Notes: a model not told the origin generated them from the sequence alone. Shown: positions 16,231 through 26,487, counted from the stretch's first letter. The stretch: 52,570 nucleotides of DNA from an uncultured Lachnospiraceae bacterium (GCA_902776305.1 CACYPS010000016.1:1-52570); one strand, 5' to 3'. Numbers and translations: made by a program.

Positions 16231-19200
16231 ATGGCAAATACACTTATACTCTACGACGGAAGACAAAGCTCAGCGGAGCGCGTTGCAAATGCAATCGGCT
16301 ACATAATCGGAAATGTTAGAATCGCTGAGATTGGGGATTCACCTGACGACATAGCTGTCTATGACGGATTCTGTTTTATCTTTAATTTTTACGGAGCACT
16401 GACTGCGGGTAAGACGAAATCCTATCTGCTGAAGAATCGTGAAGGTCTGCGCGGAAAGCGGGTCGCATTTGTCGGCCTCGGCTTTTCCGATTCCGGTTAC
16501 ACAAAGTATGTCGTAGATATGGAGACTGCTGTCGGGGGAGATCTCTCGATCACCGGAATGTTCATCAAAGATGAGAGAACGACATCCGAAGTAGGATATC
16601 AGATCGCCAAAAAGCTTCGCGCACCGGTTTCAGTGATGCCTGCCGATATGCTGAGCCGTGAGGTTGATGGCTTCATCAGCCGTCACACGACTTTGGCTCT
16701 CGCGACCGGCGGCGGTGCAAGAATCAGGTGTACTCCTCTTGAATACCTGTATTTGGACGGGGTCTTCTACATTATATCCGAGGGAGGACTCAAGTTCAGC
16801 AATATCCAGGACAACAGTAATGTGTCCGTTTCTATTTTCGACGAGTATACAGACAGTACTCAGCCGCTGTCCGGTTTGCAGATGTACGGCGTAGCGGAGC
16901 AGGTAGCGTTCGGGAGCAGCGAATATTGGCAGATTCTGAATTTAAGAGGAGTAACGCCGGAAGTTTTGGAGGATCTGCCGGTCACTCTGTTCGTGCTGCG
17001 CATTGTTCCGATGACATATGAGTATCTGAATTCAACTTTTGCAAATGCAGGCTACGACGCCCGCCAGGTCCTTGACACCAGATTCAGGGCAGAGCGCTGG
17101 GAAATCAGCTATGCTTCGCTCCATGCCGCGGCAATGCGTGAACAGGAGAAGAAGGAGGCCGAGGAAGCACAGAGCAAGATCACTCCGAGAAGAGCAGCGA
17201 TCGTTACGGAAAAGGCTGTTCAGAAAGAGCTGGCTCAGGAAATCAGGAATGTGCTGGATGAGAGTGCCCCCAGAAAGACGGCTGAGGATGAAGAACGCGA
17301 ATATCAGGAGATGTCCGCTTTTATTGACGCACGGGAAAATTCAGTTTCGAAGGATGAGAAACCTGTTGAGACGGAAGAAGATCTCGGAGCAGCTGTCAGA
17401 AGAATGCTGCAGATGGAGAATACAGAAGATGTGGCAGCGGAATCCGGCGCTGAGATAGAAAAAATCGTGATTCCGGAAGAAGAGACTGATGCAGATACGG
17501 AAGAAGTCGTGATTTCGAAAGCAGCAGGTGCTGTGGAAGAGACGGCAGAAGATGTGGAAGCAGATGCTGGCGATAAATTAGAGGAAGGCGCTGCTGAGAC
17601 AGAGGAAGCGGAGCTTCCGGAAGAAGAGGCTTACGCGGCTGCTGAGGCGGAAGAGCTTTCGGAAGAAGAGTCTGACACAGGTGCTGAGGAAGTGGAGCTT
17701 CCGGAAGAAAAGGCTGACTCGGCTGCTGAGGAGGAAGAGCTTCCAGAAGAAGAAGCTGACGCAGGTTCTGAGGAAGAAGAGCTTCCGGAAGAAGAAGTTG
17801 ACGCAGCTGCTGAGGAGGAAGAGCTTTCGGAAGAAGAGTCTGACATAGGTGCTGAGGAAGAAGAGCTTCCGGAAGAAGAAGTTGACGCAGCTGCTGAGGA
17901 GGAAGAGCTTCCGGAAGAAGAGGCTGAGGTGGCTGCTGAGGAGGAAGAGCTTTCGGAAGAAGAGTCTGATGCAGGTGCTGAGGAGGAAGAGCTTCCGGAA
18001 GAAGAGTCTGACATAGGTGCTGAGGAAGAAGAGCTTCCGGAAGAAGAGACAGACACAGGTGCTGTGGAAGCCGAGATTTCGGAAGAAGCAGCAGAAGATG
18101 CGGAGGCGGAACCTGACGCTGAAGAAGCCGGGAATTCTGAGGAATCCGGCACTGCGGCAGAGGAATCGGCAATCGTGGATTTAGATGTCGTTGCTGCGCT
18201 TGTGAAAAATAAATTAGCGGAAAAGACATTCGAAGAAGATGCAGATCTGAGCGGACATGATGAAACAGAGGAGATACCGGACAGGTCTTCAGCACAGTCG
18301 GATGTGCCTGCGAAAGATATTGAGAAAACGGCCGGCACAGGTGAAATGACGGCTGAAGAACTTGCGGCGGAGATTGCTGCGTATGCTTCTCAGGACATGG
18401 TACTCATGGATGAGGAAGATGAGACGCTTAATGAAGAGTCAGCCGAAGAAGCAGTCGCAGAAACTGTTCCGGAAGAAGAAAACGATACAGATGAAACAAC
18501 AGAGGATAGTGAGAACTCTGATGCCGTGACCGATCCTTTGCCGGAAGAAGCAGTTGCAGAAACCGTTTCGGAAGAAGAGCCCGAAGAAGCGGTTGAAGCC
18601 CCGGTCCTTCACGTAATTCCGGATAAAGCAGATGATGCTGTGGAAGCAGCGGAGGAAGAAGAAGGCGAAGGCTCTATTGCAGAGGCCGGAAAGGAAGAAA
18701 CTGCCGAAACCTCTGCAGAAGATGTCCGGCCGATACTGTCAGAAGAAATCAGGGCAGCAATCAGAGAAATCGAGGGAGAGACAGAGGAATCTGACGAGCC
18801 GGAGAAGCCTGTCGACACTGTCCTGTATAACGGCGAGAGAAGCAGTTCAGGGAATCTGTACAGAAGCCGGCAGATCGGACGGGAGGATGATTTTTCTGAC
18901 AACATACAAGTTCAGAATCGGAATCTCGGTGCAGAGATTCGGAAAATATTCCAGGGTGGAGGCCTCTCCTTTGCTGACCAGCTCGAGCTAAAGAAAGCTG
19001 AGGCTGACGGAATCGATCCGGATGAAATTGAAAAGCCAAAGAAGGTCCAAAAAGGGATTTTTGACGACGAATCCGAATACAGAAGGAGTGTACCGAAGAC
19101 GACTTCCTTCATAGAAGAACAGGTTGAAGAAGAAAAGCCGGAAGAGGAGGAGAAGGAAACTTACACTCTTGAAGATCTCGAGAGAGATACCAGCTTTGAG

Positions 19201-22047
19201 AATGAAGCTGAGGCTGTTGTTGAAAAGAAAACCGAGAAAAGAAAATTCACGGACTTTTTCCGCACGCCGAAGAAGCAGTCGTTTGATGATGAGACATTTG
19301 CCGATGAATTCGACGATCTGGACGAGGAAGACGATGAATTAGAAGATATTGACGAACTTGAGGAAGAGCTTTCTGAAGAGGCCAGGATCGAAAAACCGAA
19401 GAAGAAAAAGCAGGGAGGCTTCTTCTCGACAGGGTTTGGACGCAGTATCGGACGATTCCTCGGAATCAATCCTGATATGGAAGATGAGGATGAGGAAGAA
19501 GATGAGGAAGACTTCGACGATATAGACGAGCTTGATGAAGATACGGAGGATGATTTCGACCTCGTTGAGGAAGATGATGATTCTGAGGAGAGCGAGCCCG
19601 ACTGGATGACTCGACTGAGAGAAAGCCGTGAAGACGAGGATGTTGATGCAGATGACGCCGAACTCTATGGTCTGGATGATGAGGACGAAGACGAGGATAT
19701 CGATGCAGACATCGCTAAACTGTACGGTCAGGATGACATGGACGAAGACGGGGACGATGCGGTCAACGTAACTTTAGACTCGCCGGAAGAAGAGAGTTCG
19801 GCCGATTATACAGAAGATCAGGCTACGTCGGTAGAAGCAGAGGTTCAGGAAGATTCAGGAGATGCTGACAGCTCGGATGAAGAAGATTCGGATGAGAGCG
19901 CTGAATATGCTGATGTTGCCGCTGAAGAACTGGACGCAATTTCTACTGCTCTTTTGAAGAATCTTGAGATCGTTGAGAAAGATGCTGCAAGCGAAGTGAA
20001 TGAGCGGTCCCGCAAAGAAGAGGAGGAGTATGAGGATGACCTTGCGTCCGATGACGAAGCAGAGGACGAAGAATATGACGAGTTCGACTCCGATGACGAA
20101 GCAGAGGACGAATCATACGACGAGTTCGACTCCGATGACGAAGCAGAGGACGAATCATACGACGAGTTCGACTCCGATGACGAAGCAGAGGACGAATCAT
20201 ACGACGAGTCCGACTCCGATGAAGAGACAGAGGACGAATCGTACGGCGAGTATGACTCCGATGACGAAGCAGAGGGCGAAGAATATGACGAGCTTGATTC
20301 TGATGGCGCGGAGGACGAAGTGTACGACGAGCTCGACTCTTATGAAGTAAAAGACGCAGCGTTTGATGACATGTCGAACTTCGGTGATGAGACGGACGAC
20401 GAACCGGATGAGTATGAATCATCCGGCAAAGCAGAAGAGGACACGACCGAATCCGAGGAGGATGCGGAAGATACTGCAGACGGGATTGTGTCTGCTGCAG
20501 ATAAGTATGAGGATGAATTTGAGTTAGAGGATGTGCTTGGAGAAGAGATAGACACGGAGGCAGAAAAAGGCTCCGACTCTGAAACAAAACAGGATTCTTC
20601 TTCCGAAGACCGCAAGAACGATAAGAAAAAGAAGGAGAAAAAATCTCTGTTCGGCAGAAGAAAATCATATGAAGAGGACGATGAAGATTACGACGACCTC
20701 GATGATGACGATGATGATCTTGACGATGATGAAGAGGACGAACTCGAGGAACACTCCTTTATAACTAGCTTCTCCTTCATGCTTCGCTCTGCGATTGAAA
20801 GCATCCGGGGCGGTTCATCCGATAAATCAGAGAAACCGAAGAGGAAAAAGCAAAGGACCGAAGAAAGAGTTCGAGAGGACGACGAGGAGCTCATGGAGAT
20901 GGAAGCATTCATATCCGGTCTCAGAGAGAAGGAGGATATGGAAGCTTCCAAAGAAGCAGATTCTCAGGAAGATGATACGGTAGAGCCTGATACCGAAGAG
21001 ACAGCAGATGTATCTCAAGAGTACGCAGACGTGTCCGAGCCGGTCACACAGGAAGAACTGGAAGTCGAGGAGACGTCATCCGTAATTACAGAGTATTCGG
21101 ATGAAACCGATACTCTTATGCAGGAAGAGTCTGAAGCGACGAAAACTCCGGTGATATCTGTAGAGTACGTGGATGAACCTGAGTCGCTTTTGCGGGACGA
21201 GTCGGAAACGGAGGACACTTCAACGGCATCTGAGCATGTAGCGATACCGGAAGCTCCTGTTGAGGAAGAGCCGGATAATGAATCGTATATCAATTATATT
21301 GATGATGATGATGACGAGCGTGAATATGAAGATGACGAGCTTGACTTCGCGGACGACGATGACTCGGATGTCATAATTCCGGGCTCCCGCAAAGATTCTG
21401 ACTTCGGAATGGTCATCAGAGGCTTTGAAGATGACGAGAGCGAAGAACTTCCGGAGGAAGAGGATGAGGAAGAAGATACGGATGAGGATGAGGACTGGCA
21501 GTATGACTACCAGAGAATCCTTGAGAGAAGAAAAGCCGCAGCTTCCCGGGACGATGACCTGAGCGAAGATTCAGACGAGTATTCGTACGAAGAAGAGGAC
21601 GAGGAATCGGACGAGTATTCGTATGAAGAAGAGGACGAGGAGTCGGACGAGTATTCGTACGAAGAAGAGGACGAGGAGTCGGACGGGTATTCGTACGAAG
21701 AAACGGATGACGAATCGGACGAGGACGATTATGAAGAGGCAGATGAAGACTCGGACGAGGATACGCTCGATACAGTGACAGGGGAATCGGAAGACTACTC
21801 ATACGACGAAGAGGATGAAGAATCCGTCGGAGCTTCAGATGAGGAGACGGAACGTCCTATGACGCTGGAAGATCTGGAGAGGATGGAACAGGAACTCGAT
21901 TCTGACGATTCTTATGAGGAATGGGAAGAACTCGATGATTCGTATGATGACGAATATGATGATGACTCGGACTATGAAGATGATGACGATGAGTGGGTCT
22001 ACGAAGAGGATGACGACGTCGCGGATGCTTCCTTTGAAACTCTCTGA
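16231..22047 (+). CDS. Giant protein: flavodoxin-like and FMN split-barrel head, acidic disordered tail
   Basis: 1938 residues. About 1-145 is flavodoxin-like (NTLILYDGRQSSAERVANAI, then VAFVGLGFSDSGYTKYV). About 150-285 is a pyridoxamine-phosphate-oxidase-type FMN split barrel (ALATGGGARIRCTPLEYLYL, ISEGGLKFSNIQDNSNVSVS, LPVTLFVLRIVP). The remaining ~1640 residues are dominated by Glu and Asp, with tandem repeats and a few basic or hydrophobic islands: KFTDFFRTPKKQSF, GGFFSTGFGRSIGRFLGINP, KSLFGRRKSYEEDD, SFITSFSFMLRSAIESIRGG. No membrane helix or signal peptide is evident. ATG at 16231 has GAGGTG upstream. The reading frame is intact over 5.8 kb, so it is under selection. The head suggests a flavin-binding redox or scaffold role; the tail suggests an electrostatic or assembly role. 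Function unknown. Confidence 0.8.
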   Translation: MANTLILYDGRQSSAERVANAIGYIIGNVRIAEIGDSPDDIAVYDGFCFIFNFYGALTAGKTKSYLLKNREGLRGKRVAFVGLGFSDSGYTKYVVDMETAVGGDLSITGMFIKDERTTSEVGYQIAKKLRAPVSVMPADMLSREVDGFISRHTTLALATGGGARIRCTPLEYLYLDGVFYIISEGGLKFSNIQDNSNVSVSIFDEYTDSTQPLSGLQMYGVAEQVAFGSSEYWQILNLRGVTPEVLEDLPVTLFVLRIVPMTYEYLNSTFANAGYDARQVLDTRFRAERWEISYASLHAAAMREQEKKEAEEAQSKITPRRAAIVTEKAVQKELAQEIRNVLDESAPRKTAEDEEREYQEMSAFIDARENSVSKDEKPVETEEDLGAAVRRMLQMENTEDVAAESGAEIEKIVIPEEETDADTEEVVISKAAGAVEETAEDVEADAGDKLEEGAAETEEAELPEEEAYAAAEAEELSEEESDTGAEEVELPEEKADSAAEEEELPEEEADAGSEEEELPEEEVDAAAEEEELSEEESDIGAEEEELPEEEVDAAAEEEELPEEEAEVAAEEEELSEEESDAGAEEEELPEEESDIGAEEEELPEEETDTGAVEAEISEEAAEDAEAEPDAEEAGNSEESGTAAEESAIVDLDVVAALVKNKLAEKTFEEDADLSGHDETEEIPDRSSAQSDVPAKDIEKTAGTGEMTAEELAAEIAAYASQDMVLMDEEDETLNEESAEEAVAETVPEEENDTDETTEDSENSDAVTDPLPEEAVAETVSEEEPEEAVEAPVLHVIPDKADDAVEAAEEEEGEGSIAEAGKEETAETSAEDVRPILSEEIRAAIREIEGETEESDEPEKPVDTVLYNGERSSSGNLYRSRQIGREDDFSDNIQVQNRNLGAEIRKIFQGGGLSFADQLELKKAEADGIDPDEIEKPKKVQKGIFDDESEYRRSVPKTTSFIEEQVEEEKPEEEEKETYTLEDLERDTSFENEAEAVVEKKTEKRKFTDFFRTPKKQSFDDETFADEFDDLDEEDDELEDIDELEEELSEEARIEKPKKKKQGGFFSTGFGRSIGRFLGINPDMEDEDEEEDEEDFDDIDELDEDTEDDFDLVEEDDDSEESEPDWMTRLRESREDEDVDADDAELYGLDDEDEDEDIDADIAKLYGQDDMDEDGDDAVNVTLDSPEEESSADYTEDQATSVEAEVQEDSGDADSSDEEDSDESAEYADVAAEELDAISTALLKNLEIVEKDAASEVNERSRKEEEEYEDDLASDDEAEDEEYDEFDSDDEAEDESYDEFDSDDEAEDESYDEFDSDDEAEDESYDESDSDEETEDESYGEYDSDDEAEGEEYDELDSDGAEDEVYDELDSYEVKDAAFDDMSNFGDETDDEPDEYESSGKAEEDTTESEEDAEDTADGIVSAADKYEDEFELEDVLGEEIDTEAEKGSDSETKQDSSSEDRKNDKKKKEKKSLFGRRKSYEEDDEDYDDLDDDDDDLDDDEEDELEEHSFITSFSFMLRSAIESIRGGSSDKSEKPKRKKQRTEERVREDDEELMEMEAFISGLREKEDMEASKEADSQEDDTVEPDTEETADVSQEYADVSEPVTQEELEVEETSSVITEYSDETDTLMQEESEATKTPVISVEYVDEPESLLRDESETEDTSTASEHVAIPEAPVEEEPDNESYINYIDDDDDEREYEDDELDFADDDDSDVIIPGSRKDSDFGMVIRGFEDDESEELPEEEDEEEDTDEDEDWQYDYQRILERRKAAASRDDDLSEDSDEYSYEEEDEESDEYSYEEEDEESDEYSYEEEDEESDGYSYEETDDESDEDDYEEADEDSDEDTLDTVTGESEDYSYDEEDEESVGASDEETERPMTLEDLERMEQELDSDDSYEEWEELDDSYDDEYDDDSDYEDDDDEWVYEEDDDVADASFETL
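17602..18063 (+). repeat. Tandem 42-bp coding repeat (EEEELPEEExDxxA)
   Basis: About eleven imperfect 42-bp units inside the giant gene, each encoding a 14-residue unit such as EEEELPEEEVDAAA or EEEELSEEESDIGA. Units keep frame and differ mostly at the residues after LPEEE. Confidence 0.85.
20047..20337 (+). repeat. Tandem 42-bp coding repeat (SDDEAEDESYDEFD)
   Basis: Seven units (six of 42 bp and a last one of 39 bp) encoding SDDEAEDESYDEFD and variants. The second to fourth units are almost identical at DNA level, which indicates recent expansion. Same period as the 17602 block but unrelated sequence. Confidence 0.9.
21571..21750 (+). repeat. Tandem 36-bp coding repeat (SDEYSYEEEDEE)
   Basis: Five 36-bp units encoding SDEYSYEEEDEE (three close copies, then two drifting copies SDGYSYEETDDE and SDEDDYEEADED) near the C-terminus of the giant protein. 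Confidence 0.9.
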
Positions 22048-22075
22048 TGACTTGTAACGGTAACGGGGTAAGAAT

Positions 22076-23158
22076 TTGAAAAGGTTTATCACATCACTGA
22101 CTCTCTGTGCCCTGGCTCTGGCTTTGAGGCTGGGCATGAGGGCGGTGCCGCAATTTGCAAATATCTATGCCGCACACTTGAATGCCTTCTGGGTGAATAC
22201 ACTCGGAAGGCTTTCTTCCTTATTCGGTTTTTCCGTGGTCGAGTTCCTGATTTATCTTCTGATCATACTGGCAGTCATACTGGTCGTTCGTGTGATCCGT
22301 GGCAACATCATACGCCTCGGAAACGGGAAGATCTACGGTAAAGACGAGCTGCTCCTTGCCATTGTGCTCGCCTCGGTGATCTTTTTCCTGTTCGAGTGCA
22401 ATCAGGATATGTACTTTTATCGGACGACGTTCTCGAAGACCTATGGAATCGGACAGGGCAGCTATACGACAGATGAACTTGAGACAGTCTGCAGGATGCT
22501 TGCGGAAAATGTCAATGCTCTCAGCACCGAGGTCACTCGGAACGAGGACGGGCTCATGCAGTGTGACGCGGATATCAGGAACCGGACGAGGCTGGCCATG
22601 ACAGCACTCGGTGAAAAGTATCCCTATCTCGGCGGCTGGTTCCCGAAAGCGAAGCCTGTAACCGTGTCGGAACTGCTGTCCTATTCGAACATGACAGGAA
22701 TATATTCGGCATACACGATTGAAGCAAACTACAACACGGATATGACTCCTTACAACATACCTTACACTATGTGCCATGAGCTGTCTCATCTGAAAGGCGT
22801 CATGCAGGAGAATCAGGCAAATTTCTGCGCCTATCTCGCATGCACGAACGCGGAGGATCCTGACATTCTGTACAGCGGATATCTTATGGCGTGGGTATAT
22901 TGCGGAAATGAGTTGTATAGAAGGGATTACGACAGGTGGAAGGAAATATCCGGAACACTTGAACACAATTGCAACATTGACCTGAGTGATAACAACGCAT
23001 TCTGGGCAAAGCATGAAGGAAAAGTGTCGGAGGCTACGGAGAGTTTTAACGACTCGTGGCTTAAGGCGCACGGGCAGACTGATGGGACTTTGTCCTACGA
23101 TAAGGTAGTCGATCTGATTATCTCCTATGAGAGTATGAAGGCTGTGAACACCGGGTGA
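22076..23158 (+). CDS. DUF3810 membrane protein with HExxH motif
   Basis: 360 residues. Three hydrophobic segments lie in the first 110 residues (ITSLTLCALALALRLGM, VEFLIYLLIILAVILVV, LLLAIVLASVIFFLF), then a large soluble domain. Near residue 235 is CHELSHLKGVMQENQANFCA: an HExxH zinc-metallopeptidase signature followed by a conserved E/N-A-N-F segment, the hallmark of the DUF3810 family. Catalysis has not been shown for the family as far as I know. Start is TTG at 22076 with a weak GGGGTAAGA upstream; no in-frame ATG precedes the first helix. It begins 28 bases after the giant gene, so they may share a transcript. Confidence 0.8.
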   Translation: MKRFITSLTLCALALALRLGMRAVPQFANIYAAHLNAFWVNTLGRLSSLFGFSVVEFLIYLLIILAVILVVRVIRGNIIRLGNGKIYGKDELLLAIVLASVIFFLFECNQDMYFYRTTFSKTYGIGQGSYTTDELETVCRMLAENVNALSTEVTRNEDGLMQCDADIRNRTRLAMTALGEKYPYLGGWFPKAKPVTVSELLSYSNMTGIYSAYTIEANYNTDMTPYNIPYTMCHELSHLKGVMQENQANFCAYLACTNAEDPDILYSGYLMAWVYCGNELYRRDYDRWKEISGTLEHNCNIDLSDNNAFWAKHEGKVSEATESFNDSWLKAHGQTDGTLSYDKVVDLIISYESMKAVNTG

Positions 23159-23243
23159 GATTGTACTCACGATGAAGCCGGATTTCACTTTGCGCGCGTA
23201 TCATAGACTTTTGTCACGAGTATTGCGCGATGAAGAATAAAAC
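23157..23243. repeat. 87-bp dispersed repeat, copy A
   Basis: Aligns without gaps to 51050-51136, about 72 of 87 positions identical by eye, including CGTATCATAG and the segment GTCACGAGTATTGCGCGATG. It starts inside the stop codon of the DUF3810 gene. Function unknown; the rest of the 160-base gap shows nothing else. Confidence 0.75.
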
Positions 23244-23321
23244 ACTTAATATTCACAGATATCGTAGATAATGACCATACCTGACAGGTTATATCTATAT
23301 ACACGAAAGGAAGGCATGTCT

Positions 23322-25082
23322 ATGTCGAAGACAATTGGTATAGATCTCGGAACAACGAACAGCTGTGTCGCAGTTATGGAGGCGGACAGGGCAACGGTCA
23401 TCGCCAACAAGGAGGGTGCGAGAACCACTCCGTCCGTTGTGGCTTTCACGAAAGACGGGAAGCGGCTCGTCGGCGAGCTTGCAAGAAGACAGGCAGCCGT
23501 CAATGCGGACAGGACAATTTCATCCATCAAGAGGGAGATGGGGACGAACTGGAGAAGGAATATTGACGGGAAATCCATGACCCCGCAGGAGATATCCGCG
23601 ATGATTCTTATGAAGCTTAAGAAGGATGCGGAGGATTATATCGGCGCACCGGTAACGGATGCGGTCATCACAGTCCCGGCTTATTTCAATGACGCGCAGC
23701 GGCAGGCGACGAAGGACGCCGGCAGGATAGCCGGTCTCAATGTCAGAAGAATTATCAATGAGCCGACAGCCGCAGCGCTCGCATATGGCCTTGATCACGG
23801 TGAGACACAGACGGTACTGGTCTTCGACCTGGGAGGCGGAACATTTGACGTATCAATTATCCGCATAGGCGATAATGTCATCGAAGTTCTTGCGACTGCC
23901 GGGGATAACAGGCTCGGAGGAAATGACTGGGACGAGAGACTGCGCAACTTCATGGTAAATGATTTCCGCAATCAGACGGGTATCAGTCTCGAGAAAGATA
24001 ATACAGCCATGCAGCGTGTTACCGAGGAGGCGGAAAAGTGTAAGAAAGCGCTTTCCACTGCCGCATCGTATACGGTGAATCTTCCGTTTCTGACTATGAA
24101 GAACGGTGAACCCGTTCATATGGATATGACGATTTTGCGCGACACATTTAATCGCCTTACGATGGACCTTGTGAATCGTTGCGAGACGCCTGTTCGAAAC
24201 GCTCTGTCCGATGCGCATCTGACTCCCGCACAGATCGATAAGGTCCTTCTTGTAGGCGGTTCGACACGCATGCCAGCAGTTGCGGACAAAGTGCGCATAC
24301 TGATGGGAAAGGAGCCGAGCCGAAATATCAATCCGGATGAGTGCGTGGCAATGGGCGCCGCGATTCAGGGAGGAAAGCTCGGGGCAGAAGTGTCAAGGTC
24401 TTCTCAGGCTGCCGCCATTGTGCTGATGGACGTTACGCCTCTTTCGCTTTCCATTGAGACGGTAGGCGGAGTAGCCAGCCGGCTGATCGAGAGGAATTCA
24501 ACGATTCCCACAAGGCACAGTCAGATCTTTACGACTGCCGCTCCGTTCCAGAGCGCGGTCGACATTAAGGTCTATCAGGGAGAGAGAAGATTCTGCAGAG
24601 ACAACAAACTGCTCGGCAGCTTCCGCCTGAACGGTATACGACGGGCGCCGGCGGGGGTACCTCAGATCGAGGTGACATTTGATATAGATGCGAACGGTAT
24701 CGTTCAGGTCTCCGCCAAGGACCTTGGCACCGGAAAACAGCAGGCGATCACCATCACGTCGAGTTCCAACATGACGGAGGAGGAGATCCGCAGAGCGCGT
24801 GAGGACGCGCTGCGCTACGAGAGCGAGGATGCCAGAAGGCAGGAACTGGTGAATATCCGAAATCAGGCGGAGAGCTATGCGTATGCAGTGCAGGCGGAGC
24901 TTGAGAATCGCAAAAATACCATGGATAAACGGCAGTACAGGGATATCAGGGCGCAGCTTGGCAACCTGCAGAAGCAGATCGCGAAGACGAATCCGGACAG
25001 AATCACCGAGCGCGAAGCCGGTGAGATCCGTGAGGCGAGAGAGCAGCTTGAGAGGATGCTCGGATATGGAGGATACCGCTGA
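23322..25082 (+). CDS. Hsp70/DnaK-family chaperone, short C-terminus
   Basis: 586 residues. The nucleotide-binding domain is complete: [74 protein letters not shown]. The substrate-binding beta domain is also present ([14 protein letters not shown] onward). The helical lid is short and ends GYGGYR, without the disordered Gly-rich tail and acidic end of housekeeping DnaK (about 610-640 residues). No grpE, dnaJ or hrcA is adjacent, so this is probably a second Hsp70. ATG 23322 is preferred, with GGAAGG just before; ATG 23316 would add two residues. Confidence 0.88.
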   Translation: MSKTIGIDLGTTNSCVAVMEADRATVIANKEGARTTPSVVAFTKDGKRLVGELARRQAAVNADRTISSIKREMGTNWRRNIDGKSMTPQEISAMILMKLKKDAEDYIGAPVTDAVITVPAYFNDAQRQATKDAGRIAGLNVRRIINEPTAAALAYGLDHGETQTVLVFDLGGGTFDVSIIRIGDNVIEVLATAGDNRLGGNDWDERLRNFMVNDFRNQTGISLEKDNTAMQRVTEEAEKCKKALSTAASYTVNLPFLTMKNGEPVHMDMTILRDTFNRLTMDLVNRCETPVRNALSDAHLTPAQIDKVLLVGGSTRMPAVADKVRILMGKEPSRNINPDECVAMGAAIQGGKLGAEVSRSSQAAAIVLMDVTPLSLSIETVGGVASRLIERNSTIPTRHSQIFTTAAPFQSAVDIKVYQGERRFCRDNKLLGSFRLNGIRRAPAGVPQIEVTFDIDANGIVQVSAKDLGTGKQQAITITSSSNMTEEEIRRAREDALRYESEDARRQELVNIRNQAESYAYAVQAELENRKNTMDKRQYRDIRAQLGNLQKQIAKTNPDRITEREAGEIREAREQLERMLGYGGYR

Positions 25083-25095
25083 CAGGACATAATTA

Positions 25096-25195
25096 GGGGG
25101 CTGTCGCATCAGGCAGTGTCGCCGCAGTATATTGCAGACATTTGCATATGACGTCTGTAATACATTGTGACTTCACGCTTTATGCGACAGCCCCC
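25096..25195. repeat. 100-bp palindromic element, copy 1 (bidirectional terminator)
   Basis: Outer arms GGGGGCTGTCGCAT (25096-25109) and ATGCGACAGCCCCC (25182-25195). Inner sequence keeps pairing, partly through G-U, down to an ATTTGCATATG loop. It lies between convergent DnaK-like and asnA genes. A relative with the same arms is at 30658-30753. Confidence 0.85.
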
Positions 25196-25293
25196 TTGAA
25201 CTTTATCTGGGTATTCCTATCAACAAAAATTGTGAATGCTTAAAGTCGAAGAACAAACCTGTCTCTGAAGCCGGATATGAAACAGCAGTTTGC

Positions 25294-26301
25294 TTAAAGA
25301 AGTATCACGTTCTTCTCAGCGCACGCTTTCTTCATCTCTTCCGGCCAGATCGAAGCCTGGACTTCGCCGATATGCACGCGGCCGAGCAGCAGCATGCACA
25401 GACGCGACTGGCCGATACCTCCGCCGATTGAGTACGGCAGTTCGCCGTTCAGGAGCATCTTGTGATACGGAAGCTTCTTTCTGTACTGGCAGTTGGCCTG
25501 CTCGAGCTGAGCCAGCATGGACTCCTCGCTGACGCGGATTCCCATGGAGGAAATTTCAAGTGCGCAGTCGAGCGGCTCGAACCAGAAGATAATGTCGCCG
25601 TTCAGGTTCCAGTCATCATAGTCCGGCGCACGTCCGTCGTGCGGTTCCCCGTCGGCCAGCGGCCAGCCTATTTTCTCGATGAACACGGCACCTTTCTCCT
25701 TGGTGATAAGGTTCTCACGTTCTTTGCGTGTTTTGTCCGGCCATCTCTCTTCCAGCTCCTGTGTGGTCACAAAGGCAATTTCATTAGGAAGGTGATAAAC
25801 GGCATCGGGCCATTTGTACCAGACTTCATGCTCCATATGCTTGATGATCTTAAAGATGTTACTGACGATCGAGTGCAGTACCTGCGGTGTTCGGTCTGCC
25901 TTGCGGATGACCATTTCCCAATCCCACTGGTCAACGTAGCAGGAATGAAGGTTATCGAGATCCTCGTCTCTTCGAATCGCGTTCATGTTAGTGTAAAGAC
26001 CTTCGCCCGGCTCGAATCCGTATTTCTTGAGCGCAAATCTCTTCCATTTTGCAAGAGACTGGACGACTTCATAGGTCTGTCCCGGGACGGACTTGATATC
26101 GAACTGAACAGGACGTTCCACGCCGTTTAAGTTATCATTCAAACCGGAGGCCTGATCGACGAAAAGAGGAGCGGAGATGCGCTCAAGATTCATTTCGCGG
26201 CCGAATTCTTTCTGAAAAGTATCGCGTATGAATTTGATGGCGTTCTGCGTGTCGCGAACGGTCATGTGCGGGTCGTAACCCTCTGGAAGAACTAAGCTCA
26301 T
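25294..26301 (-). CDS. asnA: Aspartate--ammonia ligase (asparagine synthetase A)
   Basis: Makes asparagine from aspartate, ammonia and ATP via an aspartyl-AMP intermediate; related to class II aminoacyl-tRNA synthetases. The 335-residue length matches the family. Recognisable segments: [72 protein letters not shown], and the C-terminal [18 protein letters not shown]. The start at 26301 ([11 protein letters not shown]) has GGGGG upstream; a farther in-frame ATG at 26349 would add 16 residues outside the family. Divergent from the ABC exporter and convergent with the DnaK paralogue. A 180-base leader with a terminator-like hairpin suggests attenuation. Confidence 0.95.
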   Translation of the reverse strand: MSLVLPEGYDPHMTVRDTQNAIKFIRDTFQKEFGREMNLERISAPLFVDQASGLNDNLNGVERPVQFDIKSVPGQTYEVVQSLAKWKRFALKKYGFEPGEGLYTNMNAIRRDEDLDNLHSCYVDQWDWEMVIRKADRTPQVLHSIVSNIFKIIKHMEHEVWYKWPDAVYHLPNEIAFVTTQELEERWPDKTRKERENLITKEKGAVFIEKIGWPLADGEPHDGRAPDYDDWNLNGDIIFWFEPLDCALEISSMGIRVSEESMLAQLEQANCQYRKKLPYHKMLLNGELPYSIGGGIGQSRLCMLLLGRVHIGEVQASIWPEEMKKACAEKNVILL

Positions 26302-26398
26302 TGTAAAACCCCCTTCAACATAGCTCATAAGTATTGACACTGACTTCAAGTCTCGTATGCTTTTTCGGCGCGGGACTTATATCGGCGTCAGTTTAGAT

Positions 26399-26469
26399 AA
26401 AAAACGCACACCAGAAATCCCCTCTATGTCCGGCGCCGTTGCCGGGAACATAGGACGATATCTGTGTGC
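26399..26469 (-). terminator. Attenuator-like terminator in the asnA leader
   Basis: On the minus strand, GCACACAGA pairs with TCTGGTGTGC, an inner stem CTATGT..ACATAG continues into CCGGC/GCCGG, and GTTTTTT follows. It lies after the predicted promoter and about 98 bases before the asnA start, so read-through must be controlled. No T-box signature (AGGGTGGNACCGCG) is visible. Confidence 0.6.
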
Positions 26470-26487
26470 TTTCTATCAATAGAAACA

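Noticed and set aside
17396-18295. 299-codon open frame on the minus strand
   Set aside because: It is antisense to the Glu-rich repeat of the giant gene; GAA/GAG repeats leave the complement free of stops and produce a Leu/Pro/Gln-rich nonsense product. The minus frames at 17631-18338, 19943-20668 and 21416-21802 have the same cause.
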